Shown: positions 1-8,271 of the stretch, in pieces | How positions within the stretch are numbered: position 1 is the first letter of the stretch | How the letters are laid out: every line of letters begins with the position of its first letter | Assembly: GCA_964385045.1 (NCBI GenBank) | Contig: CAYLNM010000073.1 | Coordinates: 1-21,744 of the forward strand | Reading direction: 5' to 3' | Source of the DNA: CAYLNM01 sp964385045 | GTDB taxonomy: Bacteria; Planctomycetota; Phycisphaerae; Phycisphaerales; SM1A02 | Length of the DNA: 21,744 nucleotides | Position numbers and translations under genes: made by a program | Notes under the pieces: generated by a model | What the model was told of the DNA's origin: nothing | What the model saw: the letters and a program-made list of their open reading frames with translations, nothing else | Databases searched by the model: none

Positions 1-26
1 CGGCCCCCGGCCCCCGGCCCCCGGCC
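1..26. repeat. G/C-rich 7-bp tandem repeat at left edge
   Basis: CCCCCGG is repeated three times and runs into the window edge, so its true length is unknown. The minus strand carries three runs of five G, which could support G-quadruplex formation in the DNA or in a transcript reading through from the minus-strand gene that ends at 95. Confidence 0.6.
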
Positions 27-32
27 GGACGC

Positions 33-82
33 CGGGGACGACGACCGCGCCGGGCGATCGCCGTCCCCGCGTCCGCCGACGC
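33..82 (-). terminator. Two candidate hairpins downstream of the persulfide dioxygenase gene
   Basis: A perfect 8-bp stem pairs 33-40 with 62-69 (CGGGGACG/CGTCCCCG, 21-nt loop). A 5-bp stem GCGTC/GACGC lies at 69-82. Both sit just past the stop codon of the minus-strand gene ending at 95. There is no clear U-tract, so intrinsic termination is only a possibility. Confidence 0.3.
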
Positions 83-94
83 GGTGCCGTGGGC

Positions 95-1537
95 TCAGCG
101 CTCCACCGCCGCCGCGGCCGCCGCCTGGTCCCAGGCGAGGATGCCGCCGTGCAGGTTCATGACCAGCCGGCCCTCGCGCTGCAGGTACGAGCACGCCCGG
201 GCCGACCGGGCCCCGCTGCGGCAGTTGACGAGCAGGCGGCGGTCCTTCGGCACCTCGTCCATCCGGGAGGCGAGCCGGGTGTGCGCGATGTTGATCGCCC
301 GCGGCAGGTGGCCGCCCTCGAACTCGGTCGCCCGCCGCACGTCGAGGACCTGCACGTCGCCCTCGTCGAGGAGCTTCGTCGCGTCCGCGACGGTGACCTC
401 GGGGATCTCGACGAGCGAGTGCGTGCCGTCCTCGAAGGCATCGAGCTCCGAGGCGTCGTACCAGCCCACGATGCGGTCGAGACCGATCCGCACGAGCTCG
501 CGGATCGCGGGCTCCACGTCCTCGGGGCGGCAGAGGAGCACGATGTCGTCCGTGTCCTGCACCAGCGACCCGGCGTCGGTGTTGAACGACCGACCGAGCG
601 GCAGCGACAGGGCGCCGGGCACGTGGCCGGCGCGGAAGGCGTCCCACGGCCGTGTGTCGATGATCGCGACGCGGTGGCCGTCGGTCTCGCGGAGCTCGCC
701 CACCGTCATCTTGGGCGGCAGCGGCAGGCTGCCGAGGACCGGCGGACCGACCTTGTTGTCGCGCTTCATGTTCTTGAAGTAGAGCGGCGGCTCGGGCTGG
801 CCCGAGAGGATGAAGTCGACGAAGCCCTGCTCGTCGTCGGCCGCCCGCAGGGCCGCGTTGAACTTCCGCTCGTAGCCGATCGTGCTCGTGGGCACCGCCC
901 CGAGCGCCTTGCCGCACGCGCTGCCGGCGCCGTGGGCGGGCCAGACCTGCACGTGGTCGGGGATCGAGGCGAGCCGCTTGGTGGTCTCGTACAGCGTGCG
1001 GGCCGAGGGCTCCATCGCCCCGGCCTGCCCGGCCGCGGTCTCGAGAAGGTCCGGCCGGCCGAGGTCGCCGACGAAGATGAAGTCGCCGGTGATCATGCCG
1101 ATCGGCTCGTCGGCCCCGCTGCCGCGGTCGGTGACGAGGAAGCAGATGTGCTCGGGCGTGTGACCCGGCGTGTGCACGACGGTGAAGTCGATGTTGCCGA
1201 TCGAGAAGGTGTCGCCGTCCTTGAGCAGGCGGTGGTCGTAGGAGCCGCCGCCGGTCTTCTGGTCGAGCCACTGGTAGGACCAGTCGGGTCCGCCCTCGTC
1301 CGAGACGTACACGGTCGCGCCGACCTGCTCGGCCAGCTCCCGCGAGCCGGAGACGAAGTCGGCGTGGATGTGCGTCTCGGCCGTCGCGACGATGCGCAGG
1401 CCGTTCTCCCGGGCCAGCTCGACGTACCGGTCGACGTCCCGCTCGGGGTCGAACACGATCGCCTCGCCGGATCGCTGGCAGCCGATGAGGTAGGCCGCCT
1501 GGGCCAGGCTCTCGTCGTAGATCATCCGCATGAACAT
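95..1537 (-). CDS. Persulfide dioxygenase-rhodanese fusion (CstB-like, MBL fold)
   Basis: The 480-residue cytoplasmic protein has three domains. Residues about 1-250 are a metallo-beta-lactamase-fold domain of the ETHE1/persulfide dioxygenase group: TETHIHAD-like motif with H56, H58 and D60, HTPGHTPEH (122-130), GDFIFVGDLGRPDL (151-164, D152) and PAHGAGSACGK (200-210, H202). Residues about 278-375 form a degenerate rhodanese domain with C336 in an atypical loop (CRPEDVEPA). Residues about 380-475 form a canonical rhodanese with C439 in CRSGARSA. This order matches CstB-type proteins, which oxidise low-molecular-weight persulfides to sulfite and transfer sulfane sulfur. No signal peptide is visible. 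The ATG at 1537 was chosen because GGGAG lies 8 nt upstream. An ECF sigma gene lies 302 bp upstream on the same strand. The family call is firm; the exact substrate is inferred. Confidence 0.93.
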   Translation of the reverse strand: MFMRMIYDESLAQAAYLIGCQRSGEAIVFDPERDVDRYVELARENGLRIVATAETHIHADFVSGSRELAEQVGATVYVSDEGGPDWSYQWLDQKTGGGSYDHRLLKDGDTFSIGNIDFTVVHTPGHTPEHICFLVTDRGSGADEPIGMITGDFIFVGDLGRPDLLETAAGQAGAMEPSARTLYETTKRLASIPDHVQVWPAHGAGSACGKALGAVPTSTIGYERKFNAALRAADDEQGFVDFILSGQPEPPLYFKNMKRDNKVGPPVLGSLPLPPKMTVGELRETDGHRVAIIDTRPWDAFRAGHVPGALSLPLGRSFNTDAGSLVQDTDDIVLLCRPEDVEPAIRELVRIGLDRIVGWYDASELDAFEDGTHSLVEIPEVTVADATKLLDEGDVQVLDVRRATEFEGGHLPRAINIAHTRLASRMDEVPKDRRLLVNCRSGARSARACSYLQREGRLVMNLHGGILAWDQAAAAAAVER

Positions 1538-1839
1538 GGCGTCATCTCCCGTTGGTGGCACCTTCGGGATCCGGCCACGCGGTCCGCCGCGCGCCTTCCC
1601 CACTCGGTGAGTGCCACGAACCGGCCGCGCCGCTCCCGGGAATGCACGAGATTTCGCAGATCGGCGCCGAGGTTCGCACGCTGGACGGGGGTGACGCGGC
1701 CGAGCGCGGCGCCGCCGCGGTGGAACGGGCCGCGTCGCGCGGGTTTCGCCGGCGCCGGCTGCCTCGGGCCGGGGGCGGCGCGGGGGCGGCGTGGGGGCGG
1801 CCTCGGCGCGGTGGCGCCGGCGCGGGCGCGGCTCCGGCC
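1538..1839. other. Non-coding gap between sigma factor and persulfide dioxygenase genes
   Basis: I see no convincing gene in this 302-bp stretch. It holds the ribosome-binding site of the dioxygenase gene (GGGAG on the minus strand near 1546-1550) and a G-rich tandem repeat at 1771-1803. No confident promoter was recognised, so whether the dioxygenase is co-transcribed with the sigma gene or has its own promoter is open. Confidence 0.6.
1771..1803 (+). repeat. 11-bp G-rich tandem repeat (three copies)
   Basis: The units GGGGGCGGCGC, GGGGGCGGCGT and GGGGGCGGCCT lie end to end just beyond the stop codon of the sigma gene (minus strand, ends 1840). The G runs are on the plus strand, so minus-strand RNA here would be C-rich. 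Confidence 0.7.
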
Positions 1840-2655
1840 TCAGCCGGCCAGCGACGCGGCCAGCCGTCGCCGCAGGTCCTCGGGCACGTCGTCGCCCGCG
1901 AGGTCGCGGCATGCGTCCCGGGTGAGGTCGAGCGACGCGAACACCGAGCGGCAGCGCTCGCAGATCACGTCGCTCTCGAAGGGGACGCCGAGATCCAGGG
2001 CCCGCTGCTTCGCCTCGAGCAGGTCCAGGCACGTCTGCCGCGGATAGGCCGGCGGCGGGGCGTCGCGCTCGCCGCGCGGCAGGGCCCCGTCGACCGCCGC
2101 CCGCAGCCGGAGCCGGGCCCGGTGCAGCCGGCTCCGGATCGTGCCCTCCTCGACCTCGAGGATGCCGGCCACCTCGGGCACGGTCAGGCCCGCGATCTCC
2201 TTGAGCACCACCGGCAGCCGGAACGCGTCGGGCAGGGCGGCGATCGCCGCCTCCACCCGCTCGCGGGCCTCGGTGCGGATGCGGGCCTGCAGCGCATCGT
2301 CCTGATCGTCCGCCACGACCGCGATCCGCGGCTCGCCGAAGGGCAGCAGCTCGTCGAGCGACGCCATTCGGGCCGGCTCGCCCGCCCGGCGCCGGCGCAT
2401 GCGGATCGCCGCCCGCACCGCGATCGTGTGCAGCCAGGTGCGCGGATCGGATCGACCCTCGAAGTCGCTCCAGCCCCGCACCGCCCGCAGGAGCGTCTCC
2501 TGGACGAGGTCCTCGGCGTCCTGCGGGTCGTCGCAGATGCGGCGGCAGGTGGCGAGCAGCGCCCGGCCGTGCTCGTCGACCAGCCGCTGCAGCGCGGCCT
2601 CGGCGGCGCCGTGGCCGAGCTGGTCGCGGCCGGCTTCGGGTGCACGATGAGTCAT
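1840..2655 (-). CDS. ECF-type RNA polymerase sigma factor with Cys-containing C-terminal extension
   Basis: The protein is 271 residues, longer than a typical ECF sigma factor of roughly 180-200. Region 2 is at about residues 24-90: DPQDAEDLVQETLLRAVRGW, followed by the RTWLHTIAVR stretch that contacts the -10 element. Region 4 is at about 133-186: ALPDAFRLPVVLKEIAGLT and the helix-turn-helix EGTIRSRLHRARLRLR. A C-terminal extension (about 205-271) carries C209, C232, C235 and C249, including the pair CERC. It resembles an anti-sigma-like or metal-binding module, but I cannot assign it to a named family. No separate anti-sigma gene is adjacent, so the extension may regulate the factor in cis. 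ATG 2655 lacks a clear ribosome-binding site; the motif GGTAGACTCGC ends 6 nt before it. The persulfide dioxygenase gene follows on the same strand. Confidence 0.9.
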   Translation of the reverse strand: MTHRAPEAGRDQLGHGAAEAALQRLVDEHGRALLATCRRICDDPQDAEDLVQETLLRAVRGWSDFEGRSDPRTWLHTIAVRAAIRMRRRRAGEPARMASLDELLPFGEPRIAVVADDQDDALQARIRTEARERVEAAIAALPDAFRLPVVLKEIAGLTVPEVAGILEVEEGTIRSRLHRARLRLRAAVDGALPRGERDAPPPAYPRQTCLDLLEAKQRALDLGVPFESDVICERCRSVFASLDLTRDACRDLAGDDVPEDLRRRLAASLAG

Positions 2656-2661
2656 CCGCAG

Positions 2662-2672
2662 GCGAGTCTACC
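2662..2672 (-). promoter_or_regulatory. GGTAnnCTCGC start-proximal element of the sigma gene
   Basis: On the minus strand this reads GGTAGACTCGC and ends 6 nt before the ATG at 2655. It contains the -10-like hexamer TAGACT. The same pattern lies just before modA and the zinc-ribbon gene. No good -35 was found, so the promoter reading is inference. Confidence 0.45.
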
Positions 2673-2747
2673 GCGCGGCCCGGGAATGTCCGAGTCCCGA
2701 TCGGGCGGCGTGGCGGACGACGTCGATCGCGGTCCCGGAGCGGCGGC

Positions 2748-2762
2748 TGGGCGAAACGCCCA
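2748..2762. promoter_or_regulatory. Palindrome in the divergent sigma/kinase intergenic region
   Basis: TGGGCGAAACGCCCA is a perfect 6-bp dyad with a 3-nt spacer. It lies in the 271-bp region between the divergent sigma gene (starts 2655, minus) and kinase gene (starts 2927, plus). It could be an operator or a small RNA hairpin; no factor is identified. A -10-like TATCCT lies further on at 2810-2815 toward the kinase gene. Confidence 0.35.
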
Positions 2763-2926
2763 TTTCGTCCAGGCGGTGGGACAGGGGGCCCGAATCGACC
2801 GATGATGCGTATCCTCGGCGTTCCCCCGCCCGCGAGCCGTCGATTCGTTCCGGGAGGGGCTCGAGGGGTCCGACGAGATGACGTCGGCGCGGCCCGTGTC
2901 GGCGGCGGGCGACCGAAGGGGGCACC

Positions 2927-5900
2927 GTGACCGACCTCATCGTCCGTGCGATCGACGCCTGCGGGCTGGTGGTGCTGGTGACCGACCGCGGTGGCCGCAT
3001 CGTCCGCGCGACCCGCGACGTCGAGGAGACGCTCGGCGTGACGTCCGTCGTCGGGCGGAGCCTGCTGGATCTCTGCAGCGGCGCGGGGGCGTCGGTGGTC
3101 GCCGACGTCGCGGCGGGCACGGCGGGACCGGTCCTCACGGAGCTGCGCGATCGACTGCCCGGGGTCTCCGGCGCCCCGGTGCCCGTCCGCCTGGAGCCGC
3201 TGGGAGACGGGGAGCACGTGGTCGCGAGCTTCACGCGGCCGCGGCCGGCCCGCATGCGGCTCGGGGACGCCGCCCACCTCGTGCGGGCGGCGAGCGCCGA
3301 GGGCATCTGGGACTGGGACGTCCGCAGCGGCGAGGTCTGGTGGTCGGCGGAGATGTCGGCGATGCTCGGCGGCCCGGCCGAGCCATCCATCGCCCCGCTG
3401 GCCGAGCGGTTCGACGGAGTCGTGCACCCCGAGGACATGCCGCGGGCCCGGGCTGCGCTCGAGCGACTGCTCGCGGGGGAGGAGGCGGTGTACACGGTTG
3501 AGGCCCGCATGCGCACCCGGGCCGGCGACGATCGCTGGTGCCTGATCCGGGGGGCCTGCGAGCGCGACGGATCGGGCGATCCCGTGCGCGTGGCGGGCTC
3601 CGTGCTCGACGTCCACGAGCGGCGCCGGGCCGAGCAGCAGGTGCTCGAGAGCGAGCGGCGGTACCGCGAGCTCGCCAACTCGCTGCCGCAGTTCGTGTGG
3701 TCCGCGCGGGCGGACGGGGCCGTCGACCAGCTCAACGACCGCTTCTACGAGGTCACCGGGCTGCCGCGGGACCTCGTCGGGGACGAGGCCTGGAGCCCGG
3801 CGATCCATCCCGACGATCTGCCGCCGATGCTCGAGCGATGGGCCCGAAGCGTCGCGACCGGCGAGGCCTACGAGGTGGTGACGCGGATCCGGGTGCACGG
3901 GGAATGGCGCTGGCATCTCGTGCAGGCGCGGGCGGAGCGGGAGGAGGACGGGACGATCCGTCGGTGGTACGGCACCGGGACCGACATCCACGAGCGCCGG
4001 GAGGCCGAGGAGGCGCGGCGGCGGGCCCAGGAGCGGCTCGAGTCGACGGTCGACGGGGCCTCCCTCGGGGTGTGGGAGTGGGACCTCCTCGGAGGCGAGC
4101 TGCACGTCAACGACCGCTGGGCGTCGATCCTCGGCTACCGGCGGTCCGAGCTCGAGCCGATCACGGTCGGGACGTGGCGCCGGCTCTGCCACCCCGAGGA
4201 CGCCGAGCGGGCCGTCGAGCAGGCCCGCCGTCACCTGCGGGGCGAGACCGAGCGGTACGACGCCGAGTTCCGCATGCGGCATCGGGCGGGCCACGAGGTC
4301 TGGATCCGCAGCTGGGGCCGGGTGGTCGAGCGCGACGCGGACGGTGAGCCGCGACGGATGTTCGGCCTGCACGAGGACGTGAGCGAGCGGCGACGGATCG
4401 AAGCGCGTCTGCGCGAGAGCGAGCAGCGGTTCCGCCGGCTCTTCGAGGAGGGCCGCGACGCGGTGCTGCTGCTCGAGGGGGACCGCGTGATCGACGCGAA
4501 CCCGGCGGCCGCGACGATGTTCGGGACCGAGCGGGCCGCGGAGCTCGTGGGCACCTCGATCCTCGCCCGCTCGCCCGAGCGGCAGCCGGACGGCAGCGCG
4601 ACCGCCGAGGCCCTCGCGGCCCGGATCGCCGAGGCCGAGGAGGCCGGCGGATCGCGCTTCGAGTGGGTGCACCGAGACGGCTCGGGCGAGCGGTTCTGGG
4701 TCGAGACGATCCTGACGAGCCTCACGTCGGACGGACGTCGGATCGTGCACGCGATCCTGCGCGACATCGGGGCGCGCAAGCGGCTCGAGGCGTCGCTGCA
4801 GCGGTCGATCGCCGAGGCGCAGGCCGCGAGCCGGGCCAAGAGCGAGTTCCTCGCCAACATGAGCCACGAGATCCGGACGCCGATGACGGCGATCCTCGGG
4901 TTCGCCGGGCTCGTCGAGCGCGACCTGCGGACCGGCGACCGCACGGTGCTGCTGCCGGAGGCGATGGCCACGATCCGCCGCAACGGCGAGCACCTGCTGG
5001 AGCTGATCAACGACATCCTCGACCTGTCGAAGATCGAGGCGGGCCGGATGACGGTCGAGCGGGTCCCGGTCTCGCCGGTGGCGATGGTGGAGGAGGTCGC
5101 CGTCCTGATGCGCGACCGGGCGAAGCACAAGGGCCTCGCGTTCCGCGTCACGCTCGAGGACGGGCTGCCCGAGTCGATCTCGAGCGACCCCGTCCGCGTC
5201 CGGCAGATCCTCGTCAATCTCGTCGGCAATGCGGTCAAGTTCACCTCGACGGGCGAGGTGCGGCTGGTGGTCCGCCGCGTCGGGGGCGGGACGTCGACGC
5301 ACGCGGACGGCGGGCCCGCCGGCGCGTCCGTGACGGGGCTCGGTGGGCCGGTCACCGCCGCTGATCGACTCCGGGTCGAGGTCCACGACACCGGGATCGG
5401 GATGACGCCGGAGCAGACGAGCCGCGTCTTCGAGGCCTTCACGCAGGCGGACTCGAGCACGACCCGCACGTACGGCGGCACCGGGCTCGGCCTGCGCATC
5501 TCCGCCTCCCTCGCCGCGATGCTCGGCGGCACGATCGACGTGCGGAGCGAGCGGGGGGTGGGCAGCGTGTTCGCCCTCGAGCTTCCGCTGGAGGCGACGT
5601 CGGCCCCGAGGGGGCGAGAAATGGCGACCGGAGCGGGAGACGGTCCCGCGCCGTGGCGGGCGACGCCCGGCTCGCGCACGGGCGCCGAGGAGCACGACGG
5701 AGTCGATCCGTCCCCGGCCCGGGCGAGCGGGCCGCCGGTGGGTGGTCCGGCGGCCGGCGACCGGCCGCTCGCCGGTCGCCGGCTCCTGCTCGCCGAGGAC
5801 GCGCCGGACGTGCGCAGCCTGCTGGTCGTGCTGCTGCGGCAGGGCGGGGCCGAGGTGATGGTGGCGAACGACGGCCTCGAGGCGGTGCGGACGGCCGATG

Positions 5901-6181
5901 ACGCCGCCGCCGACGGTCGCCCGTTCGACGCGGTGCTGATGGACATGCAGATGCCGCTGCTCGACGGCTACGCGGCCACCCGGCGGCTGCGGGCGACCGG
6001 ACACGAGATGCCGGTGATCGCGGTGACGGCCCACGCGATGACCGGGGATCGGGAGCGGTGCCTCGCGGTCGGCTGCAACGACCACCTCGCCAAGCCGTGC
6101 ACGCAGGAGGAGCTGCTCGACGTGGTGCGGCGTCAGCTCGACGGCCGGCGGGACGACCGGCGGGACGATGTGGCGGACTGA
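2927..6181 (+). CDS. Hybrid sensor histidine kinase with multiple PAS domains and C-terminal receiver
   Basis: The protein has 1084 residues and no signal peptide or membrane segment, so it should be a cytoplasmic sensor. A degenerate PAS-like region (about 1-105) is followed by PAS/PAC units at about 115-230, 245-355, 372-487 and 500-625. Several carry the W...HPED/HPDD motif and end in D(V/I)xERR linkers. HisKA follows with FLANMSHEIRTPM and phosphoacceptor H647. The HATPase domain shows N-box N768, DTGIGM (D821) and GGTGLGL (from 850). A Pro/Gly/Ala-rich linker (about 895-945) leads to a receiver domain with E957/D958, phosphoacceptor D1006 in MDMQMP and K1056. There is no HPt or DNA-binding output domain, so a separate partner must exist. 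The GTG start at 2927 is preceded by AAGGGGG. It is transcribed alone and converges on modC; the signal sensed is unknown. Confidence 0.95.
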   Translation: MTDLIVRAIDACGLVVLVTDRGGRIVRATRDVEETLGVTSVVGRSLLDLCSGAGASVVADVAAGTAGPVLTELRDRLPGVSGAPVPVRLEPLGDGEHVVASFTRPRPARMRLGDAAHLVRAASAEGIWDWDVRSGEVWWSAEMSAMLGGPAEPSIAPLAERFDGVVHPEDMPRARAALERLLAGEEAVYTVEARMRTRAGDDRWCLIRGACERDGSGDPVRVAGSVLDVHERRRAEQQVLESERRYRELANSLPQFVWSARADGAVDQLNDRFYEVTGLPRDLVGDEAWSPAIHPDDLPPMLERWARSVATGEAYEVVTRIRVHGEWRWHLVQARAEREEDGTIRRWYGTGTDIHERREAEEARRRAQERLESTVDGASLGVWEWDLLGGELHVNDRWASILGYRRSELEPITVGTWRRLCHPEDAERAVEQARRHLRGETERYDAEFRMRHRAGHEVWIRSWGRVVERDADGEPRRMFGLHEDVSERRRIEARLRESEQRFRRLFEEGRDAVLLLEGDRVIDANPAAATMFGTERAAELVGTSILARSPERQPDGSATAEALAARIAEAEEAGGSRFEWVHRDGSGERFWVETILTSLTSDGRRIVHAILRDIGARKRLEASLQRSIAEAQAASRAKSEFLANMSHEIRTPMTAILGFAGLVERDLRTGDRTVLLPEAMATIRRNGEHLLELINDILDLSKIEAGRMTVERVPVSPVAMVEEVAVLMRDRAKHKGLAFRVTLEDGLPESISSDPVRVRQILVNLVGNAVKFTSTGEVRLVVRRVGGGTSTHADGGPAGASVTGLGGPVTAADRLRVEVHDTGIGMTPEQTSRVFEAFTQADSSTTRTYGGTGLGLRISASLAAMLGGTIDVRSERGVGSVFALELPLEATSAPRGREMATGAGDGPAPWRATPGSRTGAEEHDGVDPSPARASGPPVGGPAAGDRPLAGRRLLLAEDAPDVRSLLVVLLRQGGAEVMVANDGLEAVRTADDAAADGRPFDAVLMDMQMPLLDGYAATRRLRATGHEMPVIAVTAHAMTGDRERCLAVGCNDHLAKPCTQEELLDVVRRQLDGRRDDRRDDVAD

Positions 6182-6204
6182 TGCCGGCGGGCGGGTGCGG
6201 TGGG

Positions 6205-6279
6205 GCGATGCGCGGTGCGGTGCGCCGCGGCGATGCGCGGTGCGGTGCGCCGCGGCGACGCGCGGTGCGGTGCGACGAC
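6205..6279. repeat. 25-bp tandem repeat with strong hairpins between convergent genes
   Basis: Units begin at 6205, 6230 and 6255. The first two are identical and the third diverges at its end. Each intact unit holds a hairpin of CGCGGTGC, loop GGT, GCGCCGCG (6211-6229 and 6236-6254; 8 bp with one G-U pair). The array fills the 105-bp gap between the kinase stop (6181) and the modC stop (6287). It may act as a bidirectional transcription stop, although there is no U-tract. Confidence 0.65.
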
Positions 6280-6286
6280 GGACGCG

Positions 6287-7356
6287 TCAGTCCACGATCC
6301 GCGCGCGGCGAGCCTTGATGAGGCACGCGACCGGGGACCCGGGGGCGAGGCCGAGGGCGCGGGCGGCCGCGGGCGTGATCTCGGCCCACAGCGGCTGACC
6401 GGCGTCGACGAGCACGAAGACGGCGTCGCCCGCGGGCACGAGCTCGCGCACGCGGCCGGGAACCCGGTTGCGCACGCTGAGCCCGGCGGCCGCGGTCTCG
6501 GCCGAACCCGCGGCGAGGATGACGTCGTCGGGTCGGAAGCGGATCCATGCCGGTCCGCCGCCCGCGGGAGGCTCGCCCGAGACCGCGAGCGTGGCGCCGC
6601 CGAGGCGACCGCGTGGGCCCTCGGGCCCGGCGACGACGTCCTCGAGCCGCAGCAGGTTGACCGGCCCCAGCGCGTCCGATCGGCCGAGGACGTCCGGCCG
6701 CGCGAGCACCTCGTCGGGCGTCCCGTCCGCCACCACGCGGCCCGCCTCGAGCAGCAGCACGCGGCGGGCGAGCCGGCGCACGTCCTCCTGCTCGTGGGTG
6801 ACGTGCAGCGTCGGGATCGCCCACGTCTCCAGCACGCGCTCGAGGAAGCCGAGCACCACGCCTCGCCGGGCGGCATCGACCGAGGCGAGCGGCTCGTCGA
6901 GCAGCAGCAGGTCCGGGCCGCGGAGCAGAGCGCGGCCGAGGGCGACGCGCTGACGCTCGCCGCCCGAGAGCGTCGCGGGGCGGCGTGAGAGCAGCGGGCC
7001 GAGCTCGAGCACGCGGACGACGCGATCGGCGTCCACGGGCCGGCGGGCCGCCCGAGCGCCGAACCGCAGGTTGCCGGCGACGTCGCGGTGCGGCAGCAGA
7101 CGGTGATCCTGGAAGACCACCCCCACGTGCCGTCGCTCGGGCGCGAGGTGCCGGCGGGCCCCGGCGTCGTCCAGAGTGCGGCCGTCGAGGCGGATCGTGC
7201 CGCGGTGGGGACGACGCAGCCCGGCCACCAGCTCCACGATCGTCGTCTTGCCGCTGCCGGACGGCCCGAACAGCGCGGTCACGCCCTCGCCGGTCGCGAA
7301 GGCGACCGCGAGGCGGAAGTCCGGCGAGGCGGCGTGCACGACGTCGACCTCGAGCA

Positions 7357-7357
<1 letters not shown>
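6287..7357 (-). CDS. modC: Molybdate ABC transporter ATP-binding protein ModC
   Basis: This 356-residue ATPase powers molybdate (or tungstate) import. Walker A GPSGSGKTT is at 31-39, the Q-loop glutamine is Q83 (VFQD), the ABC signature LSGGERQ is at 130-136, Walker B LLLLDEP is at 150-156, and the switch histidine is H188 (VTHE). The C-terminal part (about 290-356) is a MOP/TOBE-type domain (SVRNRVPGRVRELVPAG... and ...ACLIKARRARI), which distinguishes ModC from most other ABC ATPases. The length is normal for the family. The ATG at 7357 overlaps the modB stop codon by one base (TGATG), so translational coupling is likely. It is the last gene of a modABC operon and converges on the kinase gene across a hairpin repeat. 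Molybdate is preferred from family knowledge; the sequence alone does not exclude tungstate. Confidence 0.95.

Positions 7358-8267
<910 letters not shown>

Positions 8268-8271
<4 letters not shown>

Noticed and set aside
1538..6085. A minus-strand frame stays open for about 6 kb (95-6085), far beyond the dioxygenase gene and across the kinase gene.
   Set aside because: Upstream of ATG 1537 the translation is Arg/Pro/Gly/Ala-rich with no family resemblance, while the opposite strand encodes a textbook histidine kinase. High GC makes stop codons rare in such frames.
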